DNA from: Betaproteobacteria bacterium
Lineage (GTDB): Bacteria > Pseudomonadota > Gammaproteobacteria > Burkholderiales > Casimicrobiaceae
DNA: 7,215 nt
Direction: 5' to 3'
NCBI GenBank assembly: GCA_005888865.1
Contig: VBCL01000277.1
Coordinates: 1-7,215 of the forward strand
In this document: one piece after another, positions 1 through 7,215 of the stretch
Numbering within the stretch: position 1 is the stretch's first letter
Layout of the letters: every line of letters starts with the position of its first letter
Notes under the pieces: model-generated
The model's input: only the letters and a program-made list of their open reading frames with translations
What the model was told of the DNA's origin: nothing
Database searches by the model: none
Program-made: the position numbers and the translations under genes

Positions 1-174
1 GCACCAGTTGCCGAGGCTGTCACGATAACCCGCGACCGGGACAGGCGGGTCGAACACCAGATCGTCACGTCCGACGGGATCGGACACGCGCGTGAAGTGG
101 ACGTTGAGATTGAATATCATCGGCGTGGGCTGCGGGCATTCGTAGATCATTTCGAAGCCGACGCGAATTCGCAT
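1..174 (-). CDS. Transglutaminase-like family protein, N-terminal fragment (3' partial)
   Basis: Fifty-eight codons are visible before the window ends, beginning MRIRVGFEMIYECPQPTPM and ending in AGYRDSLGNWC. The pattern of a (M)xIRVGxE start, CPQPTPM, a DPPVP turn and YRDxxGNWC matches the N-terminal beta domain (bacterial transglutaminase-like N-terminal region) found before a Cys-His-Asp transglutaminase-core domain. The catalytic core would lie outside the window, so activity cannot be judged; such proteins are often cysteine peptidases or of unknown substrate. Two ATG codons are adjacent (177-175 and 174-172). I chose the second because GGGGA at 185-181 sits six bases before it but only three before the first. 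The start overlaps the glucan synthase stop (TGATG, or ATGATG with the first start), implying translational coupling in one operon. There is no signal peptide at the N-terminus, which suggests a cytoplasmic protein. Confidence 0.8.
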   Translation of the reverse strand, partial: MRIRVGFEMIYECPQPTPMIFNLNVHFTRVSDPVGRDDLVFDPPVPVAGYRDSLGNWC

Positions 175-3100
175 CATGAATCCCCGGACGACGCTGTCAG
201 ACGGCGCTCGCTTGCGGAACCCGACTTCTCGAAGCAAACGCGCACCTCGACCCGGTGCTCCTCGCCATCGTCGGCAAGAGGAACGAACGGTCCTTCCTGC
301 GAGATGCCATCGACCATTATGCTCGCAGCGCCGAGTTCTTCGCCCACTTCCAGCTCGCTCCATCGTACCCTGATGTGATAGTAAGTTTCGTGGTACCGGT
401 AGCGCAGCGAGAACTCGCTCCACTCCAGAGGCAGGCACGGCGCGAAACGAAGCCGATCCACTTCGAGCGTGAGCCCAATCAGCGACTCCACGACAAGCCG
501 GTACATCCAGCCGGCGGACCCGGTATACCAGGTCCAGCCGCCACGGCCCGTGTGGGGCGCGAGCGCATAGACGTCGGCCGCCACCACATAGGGCTCGACC
601 TTGTAGGTTGCGGCGGTCTCGGCCGTTGACGCGTGGTGTATGGGATTGATCATGCGCACGAGCTCCCAGGCCCGCGCACCGTCGCCCAGCGCCGCGAATG
701 CCATCGCGGTCCAGATCGCGGCATGCGTGTACTGACCGCCGTTCTCACGCACCCCTGGCACGTATCCACGGATGTATCCAGGGTCCAGATCGGACGTGTC
801 GAACGGCGGATCGAGAAGCTGGATCAACCCGTGGTCGCGGCGCACGAGACGTGCATCGACCGCGTCCATCGCCATGCGCGATCGTGCGACATCAGCGGCA
901 CCTGAAAGCACCGACCAGCTTTGCGCAACCGAATCGATTTGGCATTCGACATTGTCGACGGAACCCAACGGCGAACCGTCATCGAAGTAGGCGCGACGGT
1001 ACCACGCGCCGTCCCAGGCATTCTGCTCGATCCGTTGGTGCAGCTGTGCGGCTTCCGTCTCGCAACGCTCCGCGAACGGAAGATCGTCACGCAGCCGCGC
1101 CACCTTGGCGAATTCGCCGAGGACGTGACAGAGGAAGAAAGCGAGCCACACGCTTTCGCCCTTGCCATGCTTGCCGACGAGATTCATGCCGTCGTTCCAG
1201 TCGCCGCTGCCGATGAGCGGCAATCCATGCGCGCCGAATCTCAGGCCGTGGAGAATCGCCCGCACGCAATGCTGGTAGACGCTCGCCCTTTCGTCGGACA
1301 CGTGCGGCAAATCGTAGTACGAGTCGTCCTCGGGTTTGACCGTGCGGCCTTCGAGAAAGGGCGCGGTTTCATCGAGAATCGACGCGTCGCCGGTGGTCAG
1401 GACGTACCGGCACGTGGCCAGTGGCAACCAGAGATAATCGTCCGAGCAGTGCGTCCGTACTCCACGCCCCGACGGCGGATGCCACCAATGCTGGACGTCA
1501 CCTTCGATGAATTGGCGGCTCGCACAGAGCGCGATTTGCGCGCGCATGAGCGCCGGTTCAGCGTGGACGAAGGCCATCACGTCCTGCAACTGGTCGCGGA
1601 AACCGTAAGCTCCGCCGGATTGGTAGTAACCGCTGCGCGCCCACAGGCGGCAGGCCAGCGTTTGATACACGAGCCAGCCGTTGGTCAGCACGTTGAGCGC
1701 CGCATCGGGCGTTTCCACCTGCACGGCAGTCAGTGTGTGTCGCCAGTGCCGGACCACCGCGTCGAGTGCCTCACCTGCGGCGCTCGATCCCCGGCAACGC
1801 TGCGCCAACTCCCTCGCCGCATCGAAATTGCTTCCCGCACCGAGCCGGAAAACGATCTCGTGCTCCTGCCCTTCCGCCAGGTCGAAAGCCACCTGGATTG
1901 CTGCGCAAGGATCGAGCGCCGCGCCAACCTTGCCGGAAAGACGCGTACGGTGCATGGCGGCCGGATCGCGCAACGTTCCATTGCGACCGATAAATTCGCT
2001 GCGGTCTCCGCTCACCGTTCGAGTCGGTCCGTCGACATCGAGGAACCCGACCCACTTCGGGAATTCACTGTTGTACGGGTTTCGAGCATACAAGGCACCG
2101 TTCACGCCATCGATCTCGGTCGTCGCGTGCATCGCCCATTTCGCTCGCAGATCGCCCAATACCCATTCGACATAGCCCGTGGCGGATAGCCGTCGGGCGC
2201 GGCCGGAATGATTGCTCAGTTTCAACGAGAAGAATTTGACCGTTGCATCGAGCGCTACGAAGACCGTAAGCTCGGAGCGGATTCCGTCCTCCGTGTGCTC
2301 GAAAACGCTGTAGCCGAAGCCGTGTCGGGCCACGTAACGCCCAGCGCCTGGAGAGGGAGAGGACGTGGGCGACCAGAAGTGCCCGGTTTCCTCGTCGCGA
2401 AGGTACAGGGCTTCCCCGCTCGATTCGCTTACCGAATCGTTGCGCCATGGCGTGAGGCGAAAGAGCTGGGCGTTCTCGCTCCACGTATAGCCAAGGCCGC
2501 TTTCCGACACGACCGAACCGAAGCGAGGGTTCGCGAGCACATTCACCCAGGGAGCCGGTGTCGCGTCGCCCGCGGCGGGCGCGATGACGTATTCGCAACC
2601 GTCAGGCGAAAAGCCTCCGAGGCCGTTGAAGAGGATCAGATCATCCCGGCTCGACTCGATCGCGGCGGAAGCTTGCGGGCGATGCGTTCGGGTCGGCACC
2701 AATCGGGGAATTCGCACAGCGGGAGAGGCGCGACGGTTGATCTGGTCCGCGAGCGTGCCGCGGTCGTCGGCGATAATCGCGCGGGCGACCGACTGGAAGA
2801 GAACGCGGTCCTCATCGGCTATCTGCTCGGCATGCCGAACGAAGATGCCCCCGGGTCGATCGACGACATGGGCCTCGATGCCGGCAGCGATCAGCCCGAT
2901 GATCTGTTCCTGGAGCCGCTGCCGGTAGCCGTCGCGACCCTCGTTCCAGATCACCAGGTCCACGGCCAGTCCCTTGAGGCGCCAGTACGCATGCGCCTGC
3001 ACGAGCTGGCGCACCAGTTCGATATTGGCGGCGTCGGCAATCTGCAGCAACACGATCGGCAGGTCTCCGGAGATCGCGTAGCCCCAGAGGCCGGATTGCC

Positions 3101-4424
3101 CGCGACGGTTTCGGACCAGGATGCTCGCGTCGGCCCGCAACGATGCGTTGGCGTAAATCACCGAGCCTGCGAGTCGGGCGTAGAGTTGCGAATCGGCCTC
3201 GGCGGCGTTGAGCTGCCTGAGCACGACCTGGCTGTGCGTCCATGTCAGCTCGAACACGCGATCCGCGAGACGGTGATCCTGGTACTTCTCGACGAGATGC
3301 AACACGGCATCGCGCGTTTCGCCGGTGCCTGAAACCATGTCGATCGTCACCGTAGCCCCGGCGTCGATCGTTATTCGATGGCGGATCGCCGCGATCGGAT
3401 CCAGCACGGGGCCCTCGGTGTCCGACAGCGCCCCTGGATCGGTCATTGCGAGCGGCGCGGCGACCGAACCGCCACGGCCGATGAAACGCATACGGTCGGT
3501 CTCGAACGAGATCTCAGGGGCATTGGCTCCATGCACGCTCATCAGATGAAACATCCACGGCGCCTGCTCTTCGATGGAGCGTGTACGACGCGTGCAAAGA
3601 ATCGCCTGTCGTTCCCGGATGATCTCGGTCTGCACGAAAAGATTGCTGAACGCCGGATGGAGGGCGTCCGCGGCTGCCGGCGCGAGAACCACCTCGGCGT
3701 AGCTGGTGACGTCGATCGGCCGAGGACTGCGGGAGCGGTTCGTGATGTGGACACGCCGGACCTCGATATCGTCTTCGGGCGACACGACGATCTCGGTATG
3801 CGTCTCGAAATCGAAATCCCGGCGCCGAAATTCCGCCCGCCCCTCCGAGAAGATCGCTTCATAGTGTTCGGCTTGCTTGAGCGTGGGCTGGTGCGCGGTT
3901 GACCAGAACTCGCCGCTCGCCTCGTCCCGTAGATAGCAAAAGGTGCCCCAGTTGTCGGATGTGCTGTCCTCGCGCCACCGGGTCACGGCCAGATCTTTCC
4001 ACCGACTGCTCCCGCCTCCGGCATTGGTGACCATCACGTGGTAGCGGCCGTTCGACAGCAGCTGCACCTCCGGGACGGCCGTGTTCGGGTTGGTGAGCAC
4101 GCGCACCGGTAACTCGGGGCCGCCTACGGACTCGCGGCGATCGGAAAGATCGGTTGCTTGCGAATGAGAAGGTGTGGGTCTTGGAACGCGCTCCTGGAGA
4201 AGAAGCAACGTCGCCTGGAAGAGCGGCTCGGACTCGAAGCGCTTCTGCATCGGTCGCGCCAACAACACGTAGGCGAAGGAGAGCAGGCTCATCGCCTGGT
4301 GGTGCGCCATGAACGATCGGACCACTGCACTCGACTGCCCGCGACGTTGCCGTGACGACGTGTAGTCGATGGCCTCGAACAGGCCGAGTCTTCCGGCCAG
4401 TCCACCGGCGGCGAGGCGCTGCAA
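174..4424 (-). CDS. ndvB: Cyclic glucan synthase, downstream fragment: end of cyclisation domain and GH94 phosphorylase domain
   Basis: This frame carries the C-terminal 1,416 residues. The TTG at 4424 is only the first possible start in the open frame and is normally an internal Leu; no Shine-Dalgarno sequence is seen before it. The start of the fragment (QRLAAGGLAGRLGLFEAIDY, then FMAHHQAMSLL at 38-48) completes the PF10091-like domain. Two beta-sandwich/GT36-type modules follow, one beginning near VRVLTNPNTAVPEVQLLSNG (107-126) and one near NVLANPRFGSVVSESGLGYT (628-647); each contains a YLRDE...FWS signature (164-174, 674-684). The GH94 catalytic domain occupies about 880-1310. It has GGAYGFRDQLQD (937-948), GDWNDGMN with the general-acid Asp (1074-1081), PGVRENGGQYTHAAIW (1223-1238) and the phosphate-site motif GGWTWYTGSAGWMYR (1295-1309). 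GH94 phosphorolyses beta-1,2-glucan and sets ring size in this family. The fragment has no signal peptide or membrane segment of its own. Confidence 0.88.
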   Translation of the reverse strand: MQRLAAGGLAGRLGLFEAIDYTSSRQRRGQSSAVVRSFMAHHQAMSLLSFAYVLLARPMQKRFESEPLFQATLLLLQERVPRPTPSHSQATDLSDRRESVGGPELPVRVLTNPNTAVPEVQLLSNGRYHVMVTNAGGGSSRWKDLAVTRWREDSTSDNWGTFCYLRDEASGEFWSTAHQPTLKQAEHYEAIFSEGRAEFRRRDFDFETHTEIVVSPEDDIEVRRVHITNRSRSPRPIDVTSYAEVVLAPAAADALHPAFSNLFVQTEIIRERQAILCTRRTRSIEEQAPWMFHLMSVHGANAPEISFETDRMRFIGRGGSVAAPLAMTDPGALSDTEGPVLDPIAAIRHRITIDAGATVTIDMVSGTGETRDAVLHLVEKYQDHRLADRVFELTWTHSQVVLRQLNAAEADSQLYARLAGSVIYANASLRADASILVRNRRGQSGLWGYAISGDLPIVLLQIADAANIELVRQLVQAHAYWRLKGLAVDLVIWNEGRDGYRQRLQEQIIGLIAAGIEAHVVDRPGGIFVRHAEQIADEDRVLFQSVARAIIADDRGTLADQINRRASPAVRIPRLVPTRTHRPQASAAIESSRDDLILFNGLGGFSPDGCEYVIAPAAGDATPAPWVNVLANPRFGSVVSESGLGYTWSENAQLFRLTPWRNDSVSESSGEALYLRDEETGHFWSPTSSPSPGAGRYVARHGFGYSVFEHTEDGIRSELTVFVALDATVKFFSLKLSNHSGRARRLSATGYVEWVLGDLRAKWAMHATTEIDGVNGALYARNPYNSEFPKWVGFLDVDGPTRTVSGDRSEFIGRNGTLRDPAAMHRTRLSGKVGAALDPCAAIQVAFDLAEGQEHEIVFRLGAGSNFDAARELAQRCRGSSAAGEALDAVVRHWRHTLTAVQVETPDAALNVLTNGWLVYQTLACRLWARSGYYQSGGAYGFRDQLQDVMAFVHAEPALMRAQIALCASRQFIEGDVQHWWHPPSGRGVRTHCSDDYLWLPLATCRYVLTTGDASILDETAPFLEGRTVKPEDDSYYDLPHVSDERASVYQHCVRAILHGLRFGAHGLPLIGSGDWNDGMNLVGKHGKGESVWLAFFLCHVLGEFAKVARLRDDLPFAERCETEAAQLHQRIEQNAWDGAWYRRAYFDDGSPLGSVDNVECQIDSVAQSWSVLSGAADVARSRMAMDAVDARLVRRDHGLIQLLDPPFDTSDLDPGYIRGYVPGVRENGGQYTHAAIWTAMAFAALGDGARAWELVRMINPIHHASTAETAATYKVEPYVVAADVYALAPHTGRGGWTWYTGSAGWMYRLVVESLIGLTLEVDRLRFAPCLPLEWSEFSLRYRYHETYYHIRVRWSELEVGEELGAASIMVDGISQEGPFVPLADDGEEHRVEVRVCFEKSGSASERRLTASSGDS
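181..185 (-). promoter_or_regulatory. Weak Shine-Dalgarno sequence deciding the start of the transglutaminase-like gene
   Basis: GGGGA on the minus strand, inside the last codons of the glucan synthase gene, lies six bases upstream of the ATG at 174-172 and three bases upstream of the ATG at 177-175. The spacing favours the second ATG. The match to the anti-Shine-Dalgarno sequence is modest, so coupling to termination at the overlapping TGA probably contributes most to initiation. Confidence 0.4.
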
Positions 4425-7215
4425 GTTGAGGCACCGACGCGTACGGCGCCACGACCAAGTCCTCCCCGAGCCCGCGTTTCAAGCCCAATCCCGGCACGCC
4501 GAAAGCGCGATACTGATAATTGAGATGGATATCGACGGTGTTGTAGCCGCTCTCCGACATTCCCCAGGGGACGCCACGTTGCCTGCCATACTCGATCTGT
4601 CGCTCGACCACGGCCAGGTACGTCCGATCGAGCAAGGTGTTTTCGTAAGTCGGCATCACCAGCAGCGGCATGAGGTACTCGAACATCGAGCCGCTCCACG
4701 ACAGCAGCACCGACTCTCCGCCGACGGTTGTGAGCAGCCGCCCGAGCGCAAACCAGCTTTCCTGCGGCAGCGCCCCCTGTGCGATCGCGACGAAGTTGCA
4801 AAGTCGCGCTTCGGATGCCAGCAGATCGTAGTGGCTCGAGTCGCAGCGGTGCTCCCCGACGTTGTACCCGATCACCAATTGTCGGCGCACTTTGTCGAAC
4901 AGGAAGTCATAGTCCATCGCGGCAAGAGCGCTGGCCTGCCCCACGAGTGCTTCGATGGCGACGATTCTTGTTCTTGCCCGCTCGGCGCCTTGCGTGACGA
5001 GAAGGCGCAGCGTATCGGGCAAGCGACGCTCGTCCATGGTCGGGCCGTCTTTGCGCACGCGTTCGATCGTCGGCGACCAGGCCGCGTTCAGCGCCGCGAG
5101 GTTCCGGAGCGTTGGAATATCGGTGTCGCCCGGCAAGTCGAGACCGGTTCGCGACTCGGCTGACAGATCGAGCCACGGTGCTAGAAGAACCAGTTCATCG
5201 CGCAGCTCCGCGCATTGCCTCGCGAGCGCCTGGGCCCAGAAGCCGGCTTCGCTCTCGGTGTCGGCAGGACGATTGGCGCTATCGGCCGCCAATAGCGCGG
5301 CCGCATCGTTGGCGAGCGCCGCCAGTCGCTTCACGTGGGCCCACGCGTCGGCCAGCGTGACCGGCTTGGCATCGGCCGCCGATTCCAGCGCGGTTTCGAA
5401 CTGCTCCAGTTGCGGAACGGTCTCCGGAGCAGCCGTGCCGACCGCACCGACCAGAATCGAGAATGTGTCGCTCACGCCCTCGAGCCACCGTCGGTTGAGG
5501 ATGGGCGCGTCGATCAGCGCCGTGAGCCCGGGCCGTAAGGTCAGCAGATGACCCGCGAGGTTGCCACTGTCCACCGTCGAGACATAGCGAGGAGCGAGCG
5601 GCAGTCGCGTCTCGGTGTCGTACCAGTTATAGAAGTGCCCGCGATACCGCTCCAACGTTTCCATGGTGCGCAGCGCATGGGTCGTGCGCACGACGAGTTG
5701 TCCAGTCGAGAGATACCCGAAGTCATGCGCCGTCAGGTTGGCAAGCAGCGCCAGTCCCATGTTGGTCGGCGACGTCCGGTGCGCGACCTTGGCTGCCGGA
5801 TGTTCCTGCACGTTGTCGGGTGGCAGCCACCCGTCGTCCGGGCCGACGTGGGTCTCGAAATACGCCCACGTTTTTCGCGCCAGCTTGCGCAGGAAATGGG
5901 TCTGGTCGAGCGTCAGCCGCGCACTCCGCCGAGGCAGCGGACGACTCACCCACCAGGCAATCGCGGGCGATGCTCCCCACAGCAACAAGATCGGTCCGGC
6001 TATCGCCAGCCCGCCGGGGTTGACGAGCGAGACGCCGATGCAAGCCGCCACGGCGATGGCCGGGGCGACCGCCATCGAGCGATAGGATGCGACGAGATCC
6101 GTGCGATCGCCATGCTCCAACGCGCGATCGACGTCACTCGACGTGCTCCATTCCAGCAGGCGCCGATGGGTGATCAGCATCCGCCCGATGGTGCGCACGA
6201 TCGCATCGAGGCAGAAGAAAGCCTCAAAGGGCAGAAAGGAGAGCGCGAGCAGCGCCTGCAGCAGGTGCCGCCGAGCGGCGAGGCCGACGGCAGCCAGATG
6301 CTGGGCGAACGGCACCTCGGCCGGCTGGTCGGTCAGGTCGGAGAGCGACGCGATGACGAACGGTACCAGAAGGATTGCGGCGACGAGCGCGGTCCAGAAC
6401 CATGCAGGCGCCAGCGCGGTCCACCCCAGCAGCAGCAGCAAGATAAGTGCGGCAGGGACCAGGCTCCGTCGAAGATTGTCGAACAGCTTCCATTGCGAGA
6501 GGATCGAAAGCGGGTTAGGTTCGCGGTGCCCATCGGGCGTCGTCACGCGCCGGCGCAGCCATCCCACGAGCTGCCAATCACCGCGGATCCAGCGACGCCG
6601 GCGGGCCACGTCGGCGCTGTAGCGCGCAGGAAACTCTTCATACAGCTCGGCGTCGCTCAGAAGTCCGGCGCGGGCATAGCATCCTTCCAGAAGATCGTGG
6701 CTCAGGATGCGGTTTGGCGGGAAACGGCCCTTGAGTGCACGCTCGACTGCATCGACGTCGTAAATGCCCTTACCGATGAAGGAGCCCTCGTCGAACACGT
6801 CTTGATACACGTCCGAGACCGTGCGCGTGTACGGATCGATGCCCGGCTCGCCTCCGTACAGACGCGCGTACCGCGACCGGTTGGTGCCGGGCAGGCTCAC
6901 CGATACACGCGGCTGGAGGATGCCATGACCTGACGTCACCACTTCCCTGCTCGTATCCTTGCCCGGTTCATCGAAGCGAGGGGTATTCAACGGGTGCGCC
7001 ATGGCACCGACAAGCTGGCGCGCGGCGTCGCGCGGCAGTTGGGTGTCTGTGTCCAGTGTAATGACGTATTTCACCTTCGAGAGGATCGCTGTGGCGCCGA
7101 CGATGAGAGAAAAACCGTGCCGATGACTGCCGCGCAGGAGCGAGTTCAAGTCGTCGAGCTTGCCTCGCTTGCGTTCATGCCCCATCCAGATCCGCGCCTG
7201 CGCATTCCAGCGTCG
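3859..7215 (-). CDS. ndvB: Cyclic glucan synthase, upstream fragment: GT84 transferase, membrane segments, cyclisation domain
   Basis: The frame is open through the window edge. The ten codons upstream of the Met at 7185 read RRWNAQARIW, which continues family sequence, so that Met (residue 1 below) is internal. Visible in order: the acidic DTDT motif of a GT-A fold (residues 45-48, UDP-glucose/metal binding); HDLLEG (163-168, probable catalytic acid region); RRRRW (195-199), a form of the (Q/R)xxRW motif of processive transferases; about five hydrophobic segments (about 242-283 as a pair, 308-334, 372-389, 391-413); then a soluble alpha-helical region with TNMGLALLAN (474-483), YNWYDTETRLPL (519-530), STVDSGNL (536-543), DYDFLFD (758-764), SGSMFEYLMP (831-840) and MSESGYN (876-882). 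These last motifs are typical of the PF10091-like cyclisation domain. True homology ends at APYAS (913-917, to 4435). The remaining 191 codons to the stop at 3859 are out-of-frame read-through. If the lesion is real, this product lacks the end of the cyclisation domain and all of GH94. Confidence 0.85.
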   Translation of the reverse strand, partial: RRWNAQARIWMGHERKRGKLDDLNSLLRGSHRHGFSLIVGATAILSKVKYVITLDTDTQLPRDAARQLVGAMAHPLNTPRFDEPGKDTSREVVTSGHGILQPRVSVSLPGTNRSRYARLYGGEPGIDPYTRTVSDVYQDVFDEGSFIGKGIYDVDAVERALKGRFPPNRILSHDLLEGCYARAGLLSDAELYEEFPARYSADVARRRRWIRGDWQLVGWLRRRVTTPDGHREPNPLSILSQWKLFDNLRRSLVPAALILLLLLGWTALAPAWFWTALVAAILLVPFVIASLSDLTDQPAEVPFAQHLAAVGLAARRHLLQALLALSFLPFEAFFCLDAIVRTIGRMLITHRRLLEWSTSSDVDRALEHGDRTDLVASYRSMAVAPAIAVAACIGVSLVNPGGLAIAGPILLLWGASPAIAWWVSRPLPRRSARLTLDQTHFLRKLARKTWAYFETHVGPDDGWLPPDNVQEHPAAKVAHRTSPTNMGLALLANLTAHDFGYLSTGQLVVRTTHALRTMETLERYRGHFYNWYDTETRLPLAPRYVSTVDSGNLAGHLLTLRPGLTALIDAPILNRRWLEGVSDTFSILVGAVGTAAPETVPQLEQFETALESAADAKPVTLADAWAHVKRLAALANDAAALLAADSANRPADTESEAGFWAQALARQCAELRDELVLLAPWLDLSAESRTGLDLPGDTDIPTLRNLAALNAAWSPTIERVRKDGPTMDERRLPDTLRLLVTQGAERARTRIVAIEALVGQASALAAMDYDFLFDKVRRQLVIGYNVGEHRCDSSHYDLLASEARLCNFVAIAQGALPQESWFALGRLLTTVGGESVLLSWSGSMFEYLMPLLVMPTYENTLLDRTYLAVVERQIEYGRQRGVPWGMSESGYNTVDIHLNYQYRAFGVPGLGLKRGLGEDLVVAPYASVPQLAAPRRRWTGRKTRPVRGHRLHVVTATSRAVECSGPIVHGAPPGDEPALLRLRVVGATDAEALRVRAALPGDVASSPGARSKTHTFSFASNRSFRSPRVRRRPRVTGARAHQPEHGRPGGAAAVERPLPRDGHQCRRREQSVERSGRDPVARGQHIRQLGHLLLSTGRGERRVLVNRAPAHAQASRTL
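4425..4440 (-). other. Frame-break junction in the glucan synthase gene (probable small deletion)
   Basis: On the minus strand the codons for APYAS end at 4435. The next in-phase codons read VPQLAAPRR, which does not resemble the family. One nucleotide later (orphan base 4434), tgc-ctc-aac-ttg gives CLNLQRLAAGG, which does. In homologues as I remember them, APYAS is followed by about 11 residues of the type ALALxVxPEAA before the (A/C)xNLQRLA motif. A net loss of about 32 nt explains both the missing residues and the phase change. The lost segment forms part of the barrel just before the FEAIDYT motif. No slippery heptamer is apparent, which argues against programmed frameshifting. Confidence 0.75.
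5947..6462 (-). other. Membrane-spanning segments of the glucan synthase
   Basis: Five hydrophobic stretches are visible: a close pair at about 6462-6337 (including LILLLLLGW and FVIASL), one at about 6264-6184 (LLQALLALSFLPFEAFF), and two at about 6072-5947 (IAVAACIGVSLV; PILLLWGASPAIAWW). They follow the transferase active site directly, as in Brucella and Agrobacterium homologues, and anchor the enzyme in the inner membrane so that glucan can be moved to the periplasm. Further N-terminal membrane segments known in the family would lie outside the window. The exact helix count is my reading of hydrophobicity, not a computed prediction. Confidence 0.7.
6589..7053 (-). other. GT84 glycosyltransferase active-site region
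   Basis: Between the DTDT motif (codons at 7053-7042) and RRRRW (6603-6589) lie the landmarks of a processive GT-A glucosyltransferase. These include FDEGSFIGKGIYDVDA (residues 131-146 counted from the Met at 7185) and SHDLLEGCYARAG (162-174). The acidic pair of DTDT is expected to bind the UDP-glucose diphosphate through a metal. The Asp of HDLLEG is the probable base, and RRRRW lies at the acceptor end. All expected key residues are present, so this half looks intact apart from its missing start. Confidence 0.8.

Larger units (their letters stand above)
174..7215 (-). pseudogene. ndvB: Cyclic beta-1,2-glucan synthase (NdvB/ChvB/Cgs type), 5' partial, broken by an internal frameshift
   Basis: This is the whole locus seen as one gene. 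Family members are inner-membrane proteins of roughly 2,800 residues. They build linear beta-1,2-glucan from UDP-glucose (GT84 domain), close it into a ring in a glucoamylase-like middle domain, and trim chain length by phosphorolysis with a C-terminal GH94 domain. The periplasmic cyclic glucan serves osmoadaptation and host interaction. About 2,345 residues are present here in the canonical domain order, so some 450-500 N-terminal residues should lie beyond 7215. The frame is broken at about 4431-4437, where homology jumps by one nucleotide and about 11 residues are missing. Both sides keep family-like sequence with no other stop, so any lesion is recent or is a sequencing/assembly error. Family identity is very secure. 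Whether the gene is really dead is uncertain. Confidence 0.8.

Noticed and set aside
921..3332. Two long plus-strand open frames (921-2189 and 2208-3332) antisense to the GH94 half
   Set aside because: They have Arg/Ala/His-rich composition with no family resemblance. Their openness follows from the codon bias of the real gene on the other strand.
4425..4440. Programmed ribosomal frameshift joining the two halves
   Set aside because: No slippery heptamer is apparent, and a simple shift would not restore the roughly 11 residues absent between APYAS and NLQRL.
6427..6440. Short CAG/CTG triplet run
   Set aside because: It encodes consecutive Leu residues in a membrane helix, with only about four perfect units. 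It is ordinary for a hydrophobic segment.
5548..6933. Plus-strand open frame of 461 codons antisense to the membrane and transferase region
   Set aside because: It is rich in Arg, Gln and Pro with no recognisable domain, and lies exactly antisense to well-conserved synthase motifs. It is a typical shadow in high-GC DNA.
3859..7185. Met at 7185 as the true start of the synthase
   Set aside because: The upstream codons to the window edge remain open and read as family sequence (RRWNAQARIW before MGHERKRGKLDDLN), and the fragment lacks the N-terminal part known in full-length homologues.

Overview
The window is GC-rich and densely coding. All real coding sequence lies on the minus strand. It holds most of one very large gene, a cyclic beta-1,2-glucan synthase of the NdvB/ChvB/Cgs type, followed by the first 58 codons of a transglutaminase-like protein. 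This gene type, with a GC-rich third codon position, points to a Gram-negative bacterium, most likely a high-GC Pseudomonadota. The window does not let me name a genus.

Reading in the direction of transcription (7215 down to 1): the glucan synthase enters already in frame, with its N-terminus beyond the window. Positions about 7215-6580 encode the glycosyltransferase active site, with DTDT, HDLLEG and RRRRW motifs. Positions about 6462-5947 encode the membrane segments. Positions about 5920-4150 encode the alpha/alpha-barrel (glucoamylase-like, PF10091) region associated with cyclisation. Positions about 4110-174 encode a tandem beta-sandwich/GT36-type region ending in a GH94 phosphorylase catalytic domain with GDWNDGMN and GGWTWYTGSAGW motifs. 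The stop codon at 176-174 overlaps the start of the transglutaminase-like gene, so the two are probably cotranscribed and translationally coupled.

The main anomaly is a reading-frame break at about 4431-4437. Frame-1 homology ends at APYAS, and homology resumes one nucleotide out of phase at CLNLQRL. About 10-12 residues normally present between these motifs are missing. This looks like a small deletion of about 32 nt (a size inferred from remembered homologues), not a single-base slip. It cuts the protein into an upstream half (transferase, membrane and most of the cyclisation domain) and a downstream half (GH94). It is either a genuine inactivating mutation or a sequence/assembly error.

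I found no RNA genes, CRISPR arrays, mobile elements, terminators or intergenic gaps. Many long open frames on the plus strand are antisense shadows of the GC-rich gene. I see no evidence here of a previously undescribed system. The frame break and the coupling to a transglutaminase-like protein are the points worth a second look.
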